From Pseudomonas japonica (lineage in GTDB: Bacteria > Pseudomonadota > Gammaproteobacteria > Pseudomonadales > Pseudomonadaceae), in NCBI RefSeq assembly GCF_013522925.1, contig NZ_JAAMQU010000011.1:1-64000 (forward strand): a stretch of DNA of 64,000 nucleotides, read 5' to 3'. The notes under the pieces are model-generated. The model did no database searches and had not been told where the DNA came from. It saw nothing but the letters and a program-made list of their open reading frames with translations. A program made the position numbers and the translations under genes. Numbering within the stretch: the stretch's first letter is position 1; each line of letters starts with the position of its first letter. Below are positions 1-8,859 of this stretch, piece by piece.

Positions 1-3
1 GAA

Positions 4-123
4 TTTCTTGACGACCATAGAGCATTGGAACCACCTGATCCCATCCCGAACTCAGCAGTGAAACGATGCATCGCCGATGGTAGTGTGGGGTTTCCCCATG
101 TGAGAGTAGGTCATCGTCAAGAT
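4..123 (+). rRNA. rrf: 5S ribosomal RNA
   Basis: This is a complete 5S rRNA, about 120 nt, closing an rRNA operon whose 16S and 23S genes lie before the window. The terminal helix is visible as TCTTGACGA at 6-14 pairing with TCGTCAAGA at 114-122. The internal sequence has the gamma-proteobacterial pattern, including CCCGAACTCAG and the GATGGTAGTGTGGGG stretch. The exact ends are uncertain by 1-3 nt. A strong intrinsic terminator follows 11 nt downstream. Confidence 0.97.
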
Positions 124-133
124 TCAAACCCAG

Positions 134-167
134 AACCCCTGATCGCCTCGCGATCGGGGGTTTTGTC
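134..167 (+). terminator. Intrinsic terminator of the rRNA operon
   Basis: CCCCTGATCG (137-146) pairs with CGATCGGGGG (151-160) around a short loop and is followed by TTTTGTCTTTT. It lies just after the 5S gene. Confidence 0.9.
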
Positions 168-218
168 TTTTCTGTACCCCTAAAAACATTACGCTCCCTT
201 CCAGCCCAGAAGCGCACG

Positions 219-247
219 CAAAAAAAAGCCCCGCACCAGGCGGGGCA
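219..247 (-). terminator. Intrinsic terminator after mksB
   Basis: Read on the minus strand, GCCCCGCCTGGTGCGGGGC forms a GC-rich hairpin followed by seven T. It lies 18 bases beyond the mksB stop and ends the mksFEB operon. Confidence 0.9.
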
Positions 248-264
248 TATGAGCCGTCAGCGCT

Positions 265-3096
265 TCAAGCCGTTACCTCTGCGGCCTTGAGTAACTCTGC
301 AGCCGGGTGCTCGTCATGGCGGCGAATGATCTTCCAGTCCGCCTCGTCGATATAAATCCCATTGGGCCCGCTTCCTCCTTCCAGATCGATCGCTACCCGT
401 GCCGAAACCTGTGGTTTGACCGAGGCGAGGATAGGCGTAAACCCCAACTGCTGGCTGGTCTCGAGCAGTGCCATCTGGTTGCGTTCGTCGATGTCTGCCG
501 CTTCGTCCAGATAATAAGGCAGACGGATCTTGCCGGCCCGCTCCCGATCCATAAGGTGCAGCAACAGGTACATATTGGTGAGCGCCTTGATGGTCATTGT
601 GGTGCCGTTTGATGCTGCCCCATCAATGTCCGTATGCAACACGGGCTGCCCATGTACCTTGGTGATCTCGAAAGCCAGTTCGAACAGGTCTTTCAGGCCC
701 AGCTGGTTATGGTTGGCTGCAACGAGCCTGGCCAGATACTCCTTTGCCTCCTCGTTCTTGCTGTCTTGCTCAGCGCTTTGGCTGAGGTCGAAGACAGAAA
801 GCGTCTCACCCTCTTCATATTGTCCGGCGCTGTAGATGATCTGGTCGATGTGTTTGAGTGCTTCCTTGTTCGGCGCAAGCACGATACGGAAGCTTTCCAG
901 GTTCGAAACCTGGCGGCGGTTGATCTCGCGGTTGAACAACCCCAGTTGATGCTCAAGGCTGTCGTAGTCGCTACGGATGTTGCGCAAGGTGCGTGCGATA
1001 TCGGTGACCGCGGCGCGGCGGGCCTTGCCCAAAGTAAGGGCTTCGTCCTGGCGGTGGGCATACGCATTGATCAACAGCTGCAGGCGTCGCTCGGTGTCCT
1101 CCTCACTATCGAACTTGGCGACACCCTTGAGGCGGACCTGCGCATACAGCGCTTCGATCTGCCCATCCACGCGCAGCAATGCCTGCCAACTGTCTTGATA
1201 GTCGTTAAGCAGGGGCAAGAGATTGTCCATGCTGTCATCTACCGGCTCCATGAACGGTGTCCCGAATGGCAGGTCGGCAGGCAGCAACTGACGGCGGCGC
1301 AATGTATCGTCCAGGGTGCGCTGCTGCGATTCAAGGTCACCCAGTTGACGGCTTACCAGCTGAAGCTTGGCCGCCAGCTGCTGAACGCGCTCGGCGAACG
1401 CATCGCTGGAACGCTTCAGGTCATCCTGCGCGGCTTCCATCTGTGCCAGTTGTTCCAGCTTGGCAGGCTCCTCGGCTGCGAGGGTCTGCGCCCGGCGGAA
1501 ATCTTCCAGCGCTTTCTGTGCATCCAGTACTTGCTGATACAGCGCGTCTGCCTGAGCCTTGCTTGCGACCCTGTCCGAGGTAACCGTTTGCTGGGTTTTC
1601 AGCTGACGCAGTTCCTTGTCGAGGCGTTCTTTCTGATCCCTCAATGCCGCGCGATCTGCCAAGGCTTGCAGGGCCGGAACTTCGATCGAGGAAAGATCGA
1701 TGGAAAGGCCTGGCACTTCGAAGCGATCGCCCTTGAACTGATCCAGCATCGCCTCGAGCGTTTTGACCCAGGCGTCACTGCCTTGGAGGTCAATGCCTTT
1801 CTCGCCCAAGGGCAGGGTGAACAGCGCGCCGTTGAACACACGCATCAGCCGCTCTACATCCTGCTGTGAGAACTCCTCACGCAAGCGCGCATAGCTATTG
1901 TTGTCCGCATGGTCCAGCTGCTGTTTCACCGACTTCAACCGGCTTTCCAGTTCGCGCACTCGCGCTTCCAGGTCATCGCTGCTGAATTGCCTCGCGTGGG
2001 CCAATGCCCCTGCCAGCTCGTCGTGGGCATCCTTGGCAACCAACAGTTGCTGCTCAAGTACGCGGGCATCGTCTACCAAGGCGAAGCGATGACGCAGCAC
2101 GGACAATTCACCCAACCATCGCTGTACGCCGGTGATTTCCCGCTCCAGGCGCATCAGCTCCTGAGTGGTTCCGCGCTGGTCGTTCTGCAATACATCCTGC
2201 TGGCTGCGATAATGCTCAGCCTGAACCACCAGTTCTTCCTTGCGATCCTGCGCGTAGGCCTGCCAGGTGCCGAGCAGCGCGTCGAGAACAGGCGAAAGCC
2301 GGTGCAGTTTGCCGCGCAGCTGATCACGCTGGCGTACCCCATTGGCTAACGCTTCAACCAGAGGACCGGCTGCAACCAGTGCATGGTAGTCCTGCTCCAT
2401 GCGGCGGACATCGCGGAACGCTTCCTCGCAGGCCGCAATGTAGTCCACGCTCCCAGAGCGAAGGCTGTGCTCGAAAGCATCAAGGAACAGCTGCTTGAGC
2501 TTGGCCGCGGTGATTTCTCGCATGTGCAGCAAGTTGATGAACAGCGCACGGAACGTCTTCAGGCTCTGCTCACTGGTGGAGCGCAGCGGGATGAGCGTAA
2601 GGTCCAGCGGAATGGACGTATGGCCACCCACCAACAGCCGGCGTAGCTCGTCGGGCTTTACTTCATAGGCTTTGATGCCATGGCGGTCCAGATTGGCGAA
2701 CAGCTCTTTCTGGCGCAGGCAGGTATCGTCTTTCTGGTAATGGGCAAGGTCCAGCGCGCCGGCATAGGCGAAGAACTGATGGCCGAAGCCACCGCCCGGG
2801 CCGCGACCCACTACGCCGATCACATGGGGCCCGTGAGGGAGTAGAACCTCACAAAGGATGTAGCTGGTATCGCTGGCGAAGTAGAACTTGCGGGACTGCT
2901 CCAGGCTGTATTTGCCAAAGCTCATGTCCGACATGCGTGCCAGGATCGGGAACTGCAGGGCGTTGATCGAGGCGCTCTTGCCGAGATTGTTCGCGCCATA
3001 CACTGACAGCGGGTGTTCAAGCGGGAACAGCCCCAAGCTATAACCAGCGGTGTTCAACAAGGCGAAGCGCCGAATGCCGTAGCGTTCCTGGCTCAT
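265..3096 (-). CDS. mksB: MksB, SMC-like ATPase of the MksBEF condensin
   Basis: This is the ATPase subunit of the alternative bacterial condensin MksBEF, which helps organise and segregate the chromosome. The 943-residue protein has an SMC-type head: Walker A GANNLGKS at about residues 34-41 and, near residue 860, a Walker B-like YYLDEAADID. Long heptad-rich, charged coiled-coil segments fill the middle (roughly 230-760). Its start overlaps the mksE stop by 4 bases (ATGA), so the two are translationally coupled. It is the last gene of the operon and a terminator follows. No nuclease gene of the MksG/JetD type is next to it, which argues for a chromosome-maintenance role over plasmid defence. 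Assignment rests on length, P-loop, coiled coil and gene order. Confidence 0.9.
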   Translation of the reverse strand: MSQERYGIRRFALLNTAGYSLGLFPLEHPLSVYGANNLGKSASINALQFPILARMSDMSFGKYSLEQSRKFYFASDTSYILCEVLLPHGPHVIGVVGRGPGGGFGHQFFAYAGALDLAHYQKDDTCLRQKELFANLDRHGIKAYEVKPDELRRLLVGGHTSIPLDLTLIPLRSTSEQSLKTFRALFINLLHMREITAAKLKQLFLDAFEHSLRSGSVDYIAACEEAFRDVRRMEQDYHALVAAGPLVEALANGVRQRDQLRGKLHRLSPVLDALLGTWQAYAQDRKEELVVQAEHYRSQQDVLQNDQRGTTQELMRLEREITGVQRWLGELSVLRHRFALVDDARVLEQQLLVAKDAHDELAGALAHARQFSSDDLEARVRELESRLKSVKQQLDHADNNSYARLREEFSQQDVERLMRVFNGALFTLPLGEKGIDLQGSDAWVKTLEAMLDQFKGDRFEVPGLSIDLSSIEVPALQALADRAALRDQKERLDKELRQLKTQQTVTSDRVASKAQADALYQQVLDAQKALEDFRRAQTLAAEEPAKLEQLAQMEAAQDDLKRSSDAFAERVQQLAAKLQLVSRQLGDLESQQRTLDDTLRRRQLLPADLPFGTPFMEPVDDSMDNLLPLLNDYQDSWQALLRVDGQIEALYAQVRLKGVAKFDSEEDTERRLQLLINAYAHRQDEALTLGKARRAAVTDIARTLRNIRSDYDSLEHQLGLFNREINRRQVSNLESFRIVLAPNKEALKHIDQIIYSAGQYEEGETLSVFDLSQSAEQDSKNEEAKEYLARLVAANHNQLGLKDLFELAFEITKVHGQPVLHTDIDGAASNGTTMTIKALTNMYLLLHLMDRERAGKIRLPYYLDEAADIDERNQMALLETSQQLGFTPILASVKPQVSARVAIDLEGGSGPNGIYIDEADWKIIRRHDEHPAAELLKAAEVTA

Positions 3097-3758
3097 GCTT
3101 GTAGCTCCTCTTGTTCATCGGTTATCGCGGCGGCAAGCGCCTGTTCCTCGTCCTCCTCGAAGCCACCTTCCAGAGGGTCATCCACCAGAACAGGCGTTGG
3201 GAGCGGCAAAGCGCTGTGCAGGCTGGCGGCAAGGTCACGGTCTTGCTGAACCGACAGGCACACATCAAGGAACCGGTGCATGGGCGCAAGGAACCGGTAA
3301 ATGCCGTTTTCTTCATGAGTGAAGCCGAGCTGGGCCATGCGGCGCATGATCTTCTCTTCCAGCTCTTCGGCTGTTTGCACTTCCGCCTGACTGAACAGGT
3401 CCCGGTATTTCTCCAGCAGCCCGGGCAGTTCATCCCGGCCCAGGCTCCCGCCGTCGAGCACACTGATCGGGTCGCGGCCTTGGTCTGCCAAGTGCTCCAC
3501 CAGGATGAACGTGAACAGCGAAAGCCGCTGTGCGGTTTTGTTTACCTGCGCCGCGGCCTGTTCGGGAACGAAGTAATAAAAGCCACGGGTATCGCACACC
3601 AGCTCAAAGCCCAGGGCGCGAAACAGCCCCCGATAGGCATCCTGGAAGTTCGACAGCTGTGCATACAGTTCCGGATCGCGTCGGCTGATATGAAAGCCTT
3701 TGAACAGCTCCCGGAATATCGGCGCCAGTTGGGTAAGTTCACTCAGGTCAAGATTCAT
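3093..3758 (-). CDS. mksE: MksE, winged-helix subunit of the MksBEF condensin
   Basis: This 221-residue acidic protein is the MksE (DUF4194-type) accessory subunit, which in this complex binds the kleisin MksF. I chose the ATG at 3758 (MNLDLSELTQ); a TTG six bases upstream is the only other nearby choice. The N-terminal half is helical and winged-helix-like, and the C-terminus is strongly acidic with Glu/Asp runs. The gene begins inside the 3' end of mksF and its stop overlaps the mksB start, so the three genes form one tightly coupled unit. Identity comes from position between the other two subunits and from size. Confidence 0.88.
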   Translation of the reverse strand: MNLDLSELTQLAPIFRELFKGFHISRRDPELYAQLSNFQDAYRGLFRALGFELVCDTRGFYYFVPEQAAAQVNKTAQRLSLFTFILVEHLADQGRDPISVLDGGSLGRDELPGLLEKYRDLFSQAEVQTAEELEEKIMRRMAQLGFTHEENGIYRFLAPMHRFLDVCLSVQQDRDLAASLHSALPLPTPVLVDDPLEGGFEEDEEQALAAAITDEQEELQA

Positions 3759-5031
3759 CGGCAAGGCTCACGGGGGTCGCGCCGGCGGGTAAATCGGCGG
3801 GTGAAAACAGGGCGAAGGAGCGTAGGCTCACAAGGTGTTCAGGGGTGGCATAGTCCTGCCGTTCCAGGCGCTGGCGAGCGAAGCGCTTGTCCCTGGACAG
3901 GCGTGAAAACCAGTACAGCAGCTCGTCAGTCTCGCCCTCGGGCTCTTGGTCCAGCAGCCATTGCATGAGGTCTGGCAACGGCAGGGCCTGTTCGCAACGG
4001 TCAAGCATTTCTCGAACTGTGCGTGGCGCCTTGCGCGTGTCGGCCTGGTCACTGGCTTTCTCGGATCGGGGGAAGCGCGCCGGGCGGGATTCGAACCGGG
4101 CCAATGCATAAACGTAGGCCTCCACCTGGCTTGCGGTGCCCAGAAAATTGCTTTGTGGGCGGGTGAAGAGGGGGAGGGCTGCCTGGGGCACCGCATCCAA
4201 CCCCTTGCGGCGCATGGCGGCCAGCGCCAGCGCAGCGCCCCGGGTCACAGCGTTGTGCCGACGGGCTTCCTCTCGCAATGGCAGCAGCAGTTCCCGAGCA
4301 TGGCGAAGCGTGAGCTGGGCACTGGTTTGCATTTCAAGAATGCGCGCATGGGTACGCAACAACATGTCGTCATCAATCAGATGGCCCAGGCGCTGTTGCT
4401 CGCCCAACAAGCGCAGCAGTACGTTTTCCACCTTGCGCACCCCTTGTTCGAAGGCGCCATCGGCGTTCACCAGCTGGATCATCGGCTCTACATATTCGTC
4501 CCAGGTGGCCAGCACCTCGGCATAGCGCTGGCGGAGCGGAATCTGCCGGTCACTGGTCTTGGCGCGTTCGGCCACCGCCACCAGCGCCTGCTCGTCGTTG
4601 GCAAGCTTTTTGAGCACGTCACGCACACGCATGTCCAACAAACGCAATTGGCGCGCCAGGTCATTGCTGTCGCGGATGTCGAACGCATCTTGAATGTGCC
4701 CGGCAAGCCGCTCGAGGTGCCGCAGGTACGCTTCGATCTCCAGGCATAACCCCAGCCGGTGCTCGCGCCGCAGGTAAGCCAGAAAGTCGTGGATCTGGGC
4801 ATTGAGCTCGAAGCGATTGGGGCTTTTGGCGACCGGAACGAGGATGTCCAGCCGAATCCACACATCCAGCAAGGCCGTGATGTCCTGAGGCGTGCTGTCT
4901 CGCTGTTGCGCGGCCAATTGCACGCGCAGCTCTGCGAGGCTCAAGGTGCCTTGGTCGAAACGCTCGCATAAGGGTTCGAGCAGGGCCCAGTGCTCGGCGA
5001 GGGCGCGTAGCACCCGCTTGGGTTCGATCAT
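3748..5031 (-). CDS. mksF: MksF, kleisin subunit of the MksBEF condensin
   Basis: MksF is the kleisin that bridges the MksB heads. The 427-residue product starting MIEPKRVLRALAEHW at 5031 is mostly alpha-helical, with no membrane segment. The frame stays open 17 codons further upstream to 5082 (MMMRYNPAFFW...), but that extension reads like leader sequence, so I prefer 5031. It is the first gene of the mksF-mksE-mksB operon, an order also seen in Wadjet-type loci (JetA-JetB-JetC), but here the fourth gene (JetD/MksG) is absent. The function is inferred from family and operon order. Confidence 0.87.
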   Translation of the reverse strand: MIEPKRVLRALAEHWALLEPLCERFDQGTLSLAELRVQLAAQQRDSTPQDITALLDVWIRLDILVPVAKSPNRFELNAQIHDFLAYLRREHRLGLCLEIEAYLRHLERLAGHIQDAFDIRDSNDLARQLRLLDMRVRDVLKKLANDEQALVAVAERAKTSDRQIPLRQRYAEVLATWDEYVEPMIQLVNADGAFEQGVRKVENVLLRLLGEQQRLGHLIDDDMLLRTHARILEMQTSAQLTLRHARELLLPLREEARRHNAVTRGAALALAAMRRKGLDAVPQAALPLFTRPQSNFLGTASQVEAYVYALARFESRPARFPRSEKASDQADTRKAPRTVREMLDRCEQALPLPDLMQWLLDQEPEGETDELLYWFSRLSRDKRFARQRLERQDYATPEHLVSLRSFALFSPADLPAGATPVSLADES

Positions 5032-5189
5032 GGGATGGCCGCCTGGTTGCCAGAAAAAGGCCGGATTGTAGCGCATCATCAAGCCTGCGGCGGGTTCGCT
5101 GATGGCCGGGTGAGCTTGTCGCGTAGCGGTCGTGAATTATCCCCGCTCGCGGTAGAATCGCTGCCTTTGCGATCAACGATGAGCTGCCT

Positions 5190-5978
5190 GTGCTGAACGA
5201 ACCCCGCCGCCGCGCCTACCTGGACGCCATGCAAGTGGTCCAGTGGTTGCCCCGTGCCGAGTTGCCGTTCGCCGCACCGTCACGGGCCGAGCTGCTGGCC
5301 TGGGAAGCCCCCGCAGAACCCGAGGCGCATGCCCCGACGAGCGTGCCTCCGGCCGTTGCCAGGGTAGCCACCGCGCCGAACCCGTCGCCAGCCGAGCGCC
5401 CACGGCCCGAACTGCCGCGCCCGGCGGTGGCGGTCAAACCCGCCAAATCCACCGAGGCCGCGCCTGCGCCTGCAGCCAAGGCCTCCAAACCGGTTGTGGC
5501 GGCGCCTCGCTTCGCATTGCAGCTGCTGCGGGCCGGTGCCTGCCTGGTGCTGGTGGAGCTGCCCACGGGCGAGGCTTTCCAATCCCGGGACCCCGGCTAC
5601 CTCCTGCTCAAGGACATGCTGCGTGCCGCGGGCTTGCCCGACAGCCCGAGGCTGATCGGGGAGCCCGTACGCTGGCCGCTGTTGGCTCGGGGCAGCCTTG
5701 ACCAGGGGCCGGAAGCGGCGCGAGATTTCGTGCAAGGCTTTATCTCCGTGCAACTGGAAACCGAGCCCTGCGATTGCATCTGGCTGGTCGGCCTGCCGGC
5801 GTTGCGCTACGCCGCCGACGCGAGTGAGTCCGCATTCTATAGCCTGGTGCCCATAGACAACCTTTGTGAGGGCTGGGCCTTGCCCGGCCTTGAAACCCTG
5901 ATGGACGAACCGATGCGAAAAGCGGACGTCTGGCATGCGATGCGCCCGCTGATGGCGCGCTGGAAACCCGTGGAATGA
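5190..5978 (+). CDS. Conserved hypothetical protein coupled to rimI
   Basis: This 262-residue protein of unknown function starts at a GTG with a weak ribosome site. It has a short N-terminal segment ending in a tryptophan/proline-rich stretch (about residues 1-35). A Pro/Ala-rich low-complexity linker follows at roughly 38-105. A compact C-terminal domain (about 107-262) contains a CLVLVELPTG strand, several Trp residues and a Cys-Asp-Cys pattern. No signal peptide or membrane segment is evident. Its stop overlaps the rimI start (ATGA). From memory the same pair is conserved in Pseudomonas (PA4679-PA4678), so it may act with or near RimI; that link is inference. It diverges from mksF. Confidence 0.8.
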   Translation: MLNEPRRRAYLDAMQVVQWLPRAELPFAAPSRAELLAWEAPAEPEAHAPTSVPPAVARVATAPNPSPAERPRPELPRPAVAVKPAKSTEAAPAPAAKASKPVVAAPRFALQLLRAGACLVLVELPTGEAFQSRDPGYLLLKDMLRAAGLPDSPRLIGEPVRWPLLARGSLDQGPEAARDFVQGFISVQLETEPCDCIWLVGLPALRYAADASESAFYSLVPIDNLCEGWALPGLETLMDEPMRKADVWHAMRPLMARWKPVE

Positions 5979-6424
5979 ATGACGCAGTAACGTTTCGCCC
6001 CATGACCGAGGCGGACCTGGACGCCGTACTCAAGATCGAATACGCCGCCTACACGCATCCGTGGACCCGAGGCATCTTCCTCGACGGGCTGAAAAGCTAC
6101 GAAGTCTGGCTGATGTTCGAAGGCCAGCAGCTGGTAGGGCACGGGGTGATCCATGTGATCATTGACGAGGCGCACCTGCTCAACCTCACCGTGAAGCCAG
6201 AGAATCAAGGCCGGGGCCTGGGCCTCAAGTTGCTTGAGCACTTGATGGATCGGGCGCTGGCACTCAATGGCCGGGAATGTTTCCTGGAGGTTCGCGCGAG
6301 CAATCAGTCGGCGTATCGCCTGTATGACCGCTACGGTTTCAATGAAGTGGGCCGACGGCGGGATTACTACCCTGCCGCCGGCGGCCGTGAGGATGCATTG
6401 GTTATGGCCTGCACCCTGATGTGA
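5975..6424 (+). CDS. rimI: RimI, ribosomal-protein alanine N-acetyltransferase
   Basis: RimI acetylates the N-terminal alanine of ribosomal protein S18 using acetyl-CoA. The 149-residue protein is a single GNAT domain. The acetyl-CoA pyrophosphate loop reads ENQGRGLGLKLL (about residues 76-87), and the C-terminal NQSAYRLYDRYGF segment is typical of the family. Length matches RimI (about 150). It overlaps the upstream gene by 4 bases. A few GNAT proteins resemble RimI, but the synteny supports this call. Confidence 0.88.
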   Translation: MNDAVTFRPMTEADLDAVLKIEYAAYTHPWTRGIFLDGLKSYEVWLMFEGQQLVGHGVIHVIIDEAHLLNLTVKPENQGRGLGLKLLEHLMDRALALNGRECFLEVRASNQSAYRLYDRYGFNEVGRRRDYYPAAGGREDALVMACTLM

Positions 6425-6436
6425 CTGGCCTGCGGG

Positions 6437-6862
6437 TTACTCCGCTTCGCCATCCCACTTCTTGCCGTCGAGCGGGTCCAGGCGGGCCAGCTCCGCTTCG
6501 TCCAGCCCATCGCCGCCACCGATGTCATCCTCGTCCACCGGGTTGAGCTGCAAGTCTGCCGGGGCGCCGCTCAGTTCGGCCTCTTCAACCGATTCCGAGC
6601 CGTCTTCACGAATGAGCGTTTCAGGGCTCATGTCGTCCATAGTCTGGTGGTGGTCGTCGGTCGATGCCCCAGTCAAGCCAGCTTCGTTGACTCGCTGCGG
6701 CGAAGCCATCGCTTCGTCTTCAAGGGCATCGCCCGTAAAGCCTGCCGGGCCATCGCCGTTCGGGTCATTGAAGTCCAGCGGGTGTACCGAGCCGATCCGG
6801 TCTTCGGTGGTGTCGATTTCGGAAGGTTCCGGCGCACCGTAGGGGCGTTGTGTGGGTTCCAT
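6437..6862 (-). CDS. Acidic, low-complexity conserved protein
   Basis: This 141-residue protein starts at the ATG at 6862 (MEPTQRPYGAPEPS), preceded by a strong GGAGGAAA ribosome site; an upstream in-frame ATG at 6913 lacks this. It is very acidic, rich in Asp, Glu, Gly and Pro, and looks intrinsically disordered. Repeated short motifs such as GDALEDEA, GGGDGLDEAE and DGSESVEEAE are present. It has no signal peptide or membrane segment and I recognise no domain. It converges with rimI and diverges from the carbonic anhydrase gene, a context I recall as conserved in Pseudomonas. Confidence 0.75.
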   Translation of the reverse strand: MEPTQRPYGAPEPSEIDTTEDRIGSVHPLDFNDPNGDGPAGFTGDALEDEAMASPQRVNEAGLTGASTDDHHQTMDDMSPETLIREDGSESVEEAELSGAPADLQLNPVDEDDIGGGDGLDEAELARLDPLDGKKWDGEAE

Positions 6863-6995
6863 GATTTTCCTCCGGTTATGGGCCTTGTAGGGTGGACTCG
6901 CCGCGCTTGCCAAGATTCAATCGAGCCGCCTTCTGCAACGTGACCCGGCCTGCCGAAGCGGAGTCATACTGGCGCATCACTCTCGAGGCCTGACC

Positions 6996-7634
6996 ATGAA
7001 CGACCTGCAAGAACTGATCGACAACAATGCCCGCTGGGCCGACGCCATTACCCAGCGCGACCCTGATTTTTTCGCCAAGTTGGCGCGCCAGCAAACGCCG
7101 GAATTCCTCTGGATCGGCTGTTCCGATGCACGCGTGCCCGCCAATGAGATCGTTGGCATGCTGCCAGGTGACCTCTTCGTGCACCGCAACGTGGCCAACG
7201 TGGTCCTGCACACCGACCTCAACTGCCTGTCGGTGATTCAGTACGCCGTGGACGTGCTGAAGGTGAAACACATCCTGGTGACCGGCCACTACGGTTGCGG
7301 TGGCGTACGTGCGTCGATGCAGGATCGCCAGTTGGGGCTGATCGATGGCTGGCTGCGCTCTATCCGCGACCTGTACTACGAGCACCGCCATACCCTTTCC
7401 TCGCTGCCAACCGAGGAAGCACGGGTAGACCGCATGTGCGAGCTGAACGTGATCCAGCAGGTAGCCAACGTGGCCCACACCAGCATCGTTCAAAATGCCT
7501 GGCACCGCGGGCAAAGCCTGTCGGTTCATGGCTGCATCTACGGCATCAAGGACGGCCGCTGGAAGAGCCTGGACACCACCATCAGTGGCTTCGAGCAGTT
7601 GCCTCCTCAGTACCGACTGCGCCCCCTGACATAA
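6996..7634 (+). CDS. can: Beta-class carbonic anhydrase
   Basis: This enzyme interconverts CO2 and bicarbonate in the cytoplasm. The 212-residue sequence has the beta-class zinc ligands Cys42 and Asp44 in CSDARVPANEIVG, and His98 and Cys101 in HYGCGG. The Asp-Arg dyad (Asp44-Arg46) is intact. Length is normal for the Can/CynT family. It is monocistronic in appearance, with its own upstream region shared with the divergent acidic protein. Confidence 0.95.
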   Translation: MNDLQELIDNNARWADAITQRDPDFFAKLARQQTPEFLWIGCSDARVPANEIVGMLPGDLFVHRNVANVVLHTDLNCLSVIQYAVDVLKVKHILVTGHYGCGGVRASMQDRQLGLIDGWLRSIRDLYYEHRHTLSSLPTEEARVDRMCELNVIQQVANVAHTSIVQNAWHRGQSLSVHGCIYGIKDGRWKSLDTTISGFEQLPPQYRLRPLT

Positions 7635-7719
7635 TTTGCCATCAAGCCGGGGCGAACCTTTTGGCGAAAACTCCACTAACGTGGACAAGACGCTCATGAC
7701 AGGTAGCCCCGGAGGCACG

Positions 7720-8241
7720 ATGAAAGCATATGGATGGTTCGCAGCCCTGCTGATTGCTGGCAGCGTAGGCGCGCAAGCAGCAAGCAAAGTAGTTACCCTC
7801 GACCTCGCCGGCCCGGAAGGGGCGTTGCAGCCGATCGGCGAGGTGAACGTCGAGGAGACGTCCTACGGGTTATTGTTCACCCCCCACCTCAAAGGTTTGC
7901 CCCCAGGTGTACATGGGTTTCATGTACACCAGAACGGTAGCTGCGCCCCGGCCATGAAGGACGGCAAGATGTCCCCGGCCGAAGCCGCTGGCGGGCATAT
8001 GGACCCTGCCAAGACCGGCAAGCACCTGGGCCCCTATGGCGAAGGCCACCTGGGCGACCTGCCGGCCATTTACGTCAATGCCGACGGTACCGCCACGTAC
8101 CCTGTGCTGGCGCCACGCTTGAAAACCTTGAGCCAGGTCCAAGGGCATGCGTTGATGATCCATGCGGGGGGTGACAACCATGCCGACATGCCGCAACCGC
8201 TCGGCGGTGGCGGTGCTCGGGTAGCCTGCGGCGTATTGTGA
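7720..8241 (+). CDS. sodC: Periplasmic Cu,Zn superoxide dismutase
   Basis: SodC dismutates superoxide in the periplasm. The 173-residue precursor starts at the ATG at 7720, nine bases after a GGAGG site. It has a signal peptide (MKAYGWFAALLIAGSVGAQA). Copper and zinc ligand motifs are visible: HGFHVHQNGSC, HMDPAKTGKHLGPYGEGHLGDLP, and the C-terminal HADMPQPLGGGGARVACG with the conserved arginine. The last codons overlap the GTG start of the next gene. Confidence 0.95.
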   Translation: MKAYGWFAALLIAGSVGAQAASKVVTLDLAGPEGALQPIGEVNVEETSYGLLFTPHLKGLPPGVHGFHVHQNGSCAPAMKDGKMSPAEAAGGHMDPAKTGKHLGPYGEGHLGDLPAIYVNADGTATYPVLAPRLKTLSQVQGHALMIHAGGDNHADMPQPLGGGGARVACGVL

Positions 8242-8822
8242 AGGCCGTGATCGCCCTGGGGGTGGCGCTGATGTTCGCCACCCCCGCTCAGGCTGATACC
8301 TCGAAAGATCCCGATCGAGGCCCTGCTCGGTTCAATGAGTGGGCTGCCTCCCATTCCGAGCGCATAAGTGCGTTCCAGCGTTATCTGCAACGCCGGGGCG
8401 TGGGCGAGGTAGTGCCCATGTGGCAATTACTCAGAACGGCCACTGATTGGCAGCGTTGCGGCGCCGAACCCTTCGGCATAGCCCCCGAACCCCAATGGCC
8501 TGCGGTTGCCGATACCCTCGACTTGCTGAAAGCACTGAAAACGCTACGTGTGCTGGGTGAATTCGAGGTGGCCTCGGCCTGGCGGGATGAAACCCTGAAC
8601 CGTTGCGCGGGAGGATCAACCCGCAGCGCTCATGTGCGCAGCTTCGCAGTCGATCTGTTGCCCGGAGGCTCGGTAGACGGGTTATGCAGGTTTTGGAAGC
8701 AGCAAGGGCAGGCCTGGCGAATGGGCCTGAGCCGCTACCCCTCCGGCCGGGTACACCTGGACACCGCTGGCTACCGAACCTGGGGCGAAGACTACAGCCA
8801 GCGCACATCCTTCTGCCGTTGA
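8238..8822 (+). CDS. Exported M15-type (D-Ala-D-Ala carboxypeptidase-like) protein
   Basis: This 194-residue protein starts at a GTG inside the sodC stop region, so translation is probably coupled. An N-terminal signal peptide ends near MFATPAQA. The C-terminal part carries the zinc-peptidase M15 signature: SAHVRSFAVDLL (S-x-H-x6-D pattern, about residues 130-141) and GRVHLDTAGYRTWGED near the end. Family members cut D-Ala-containing peptidoglycan cross-links; the actual substrate here is unknown. The pairing with sodC suggests envelope maintenance. Confidence 0.75.
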   Translation: MKAVIALGVALMFATPAQADTSKDPDRGPARFNEWAASHSERISAFQRYLQRRGVGEVVPMWQLLRTATDWQRCGAEPFGIAPEPQWPAVADTLDLLKALKTLRVLGEFEVASAWRDETLNRCAGGSTRSAHVRSFAVDLLPGGSVDGLCRFWKQQGQAWRMGLSRYPSGRVHLDTAGYRTWGEDYSQRTSFCR

Positions 8823-8859
8823 CCCGTTCGCAAGCTTCGCCTGCTCCGACAGTAGCGGT

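Noticed and set aside
634..1869. A 411-codon plus-strand open frame opposite mksB
   Set aside because: It is the antisense shadow of a clear SMC-type gene, has no ribosome site and shows no family resemblance.
265..5031. A Wadjet plasmid-defence system
   Set aside because: The nuclease subunit JetD/MksG is missing, so the defence activity cannot be claimed.
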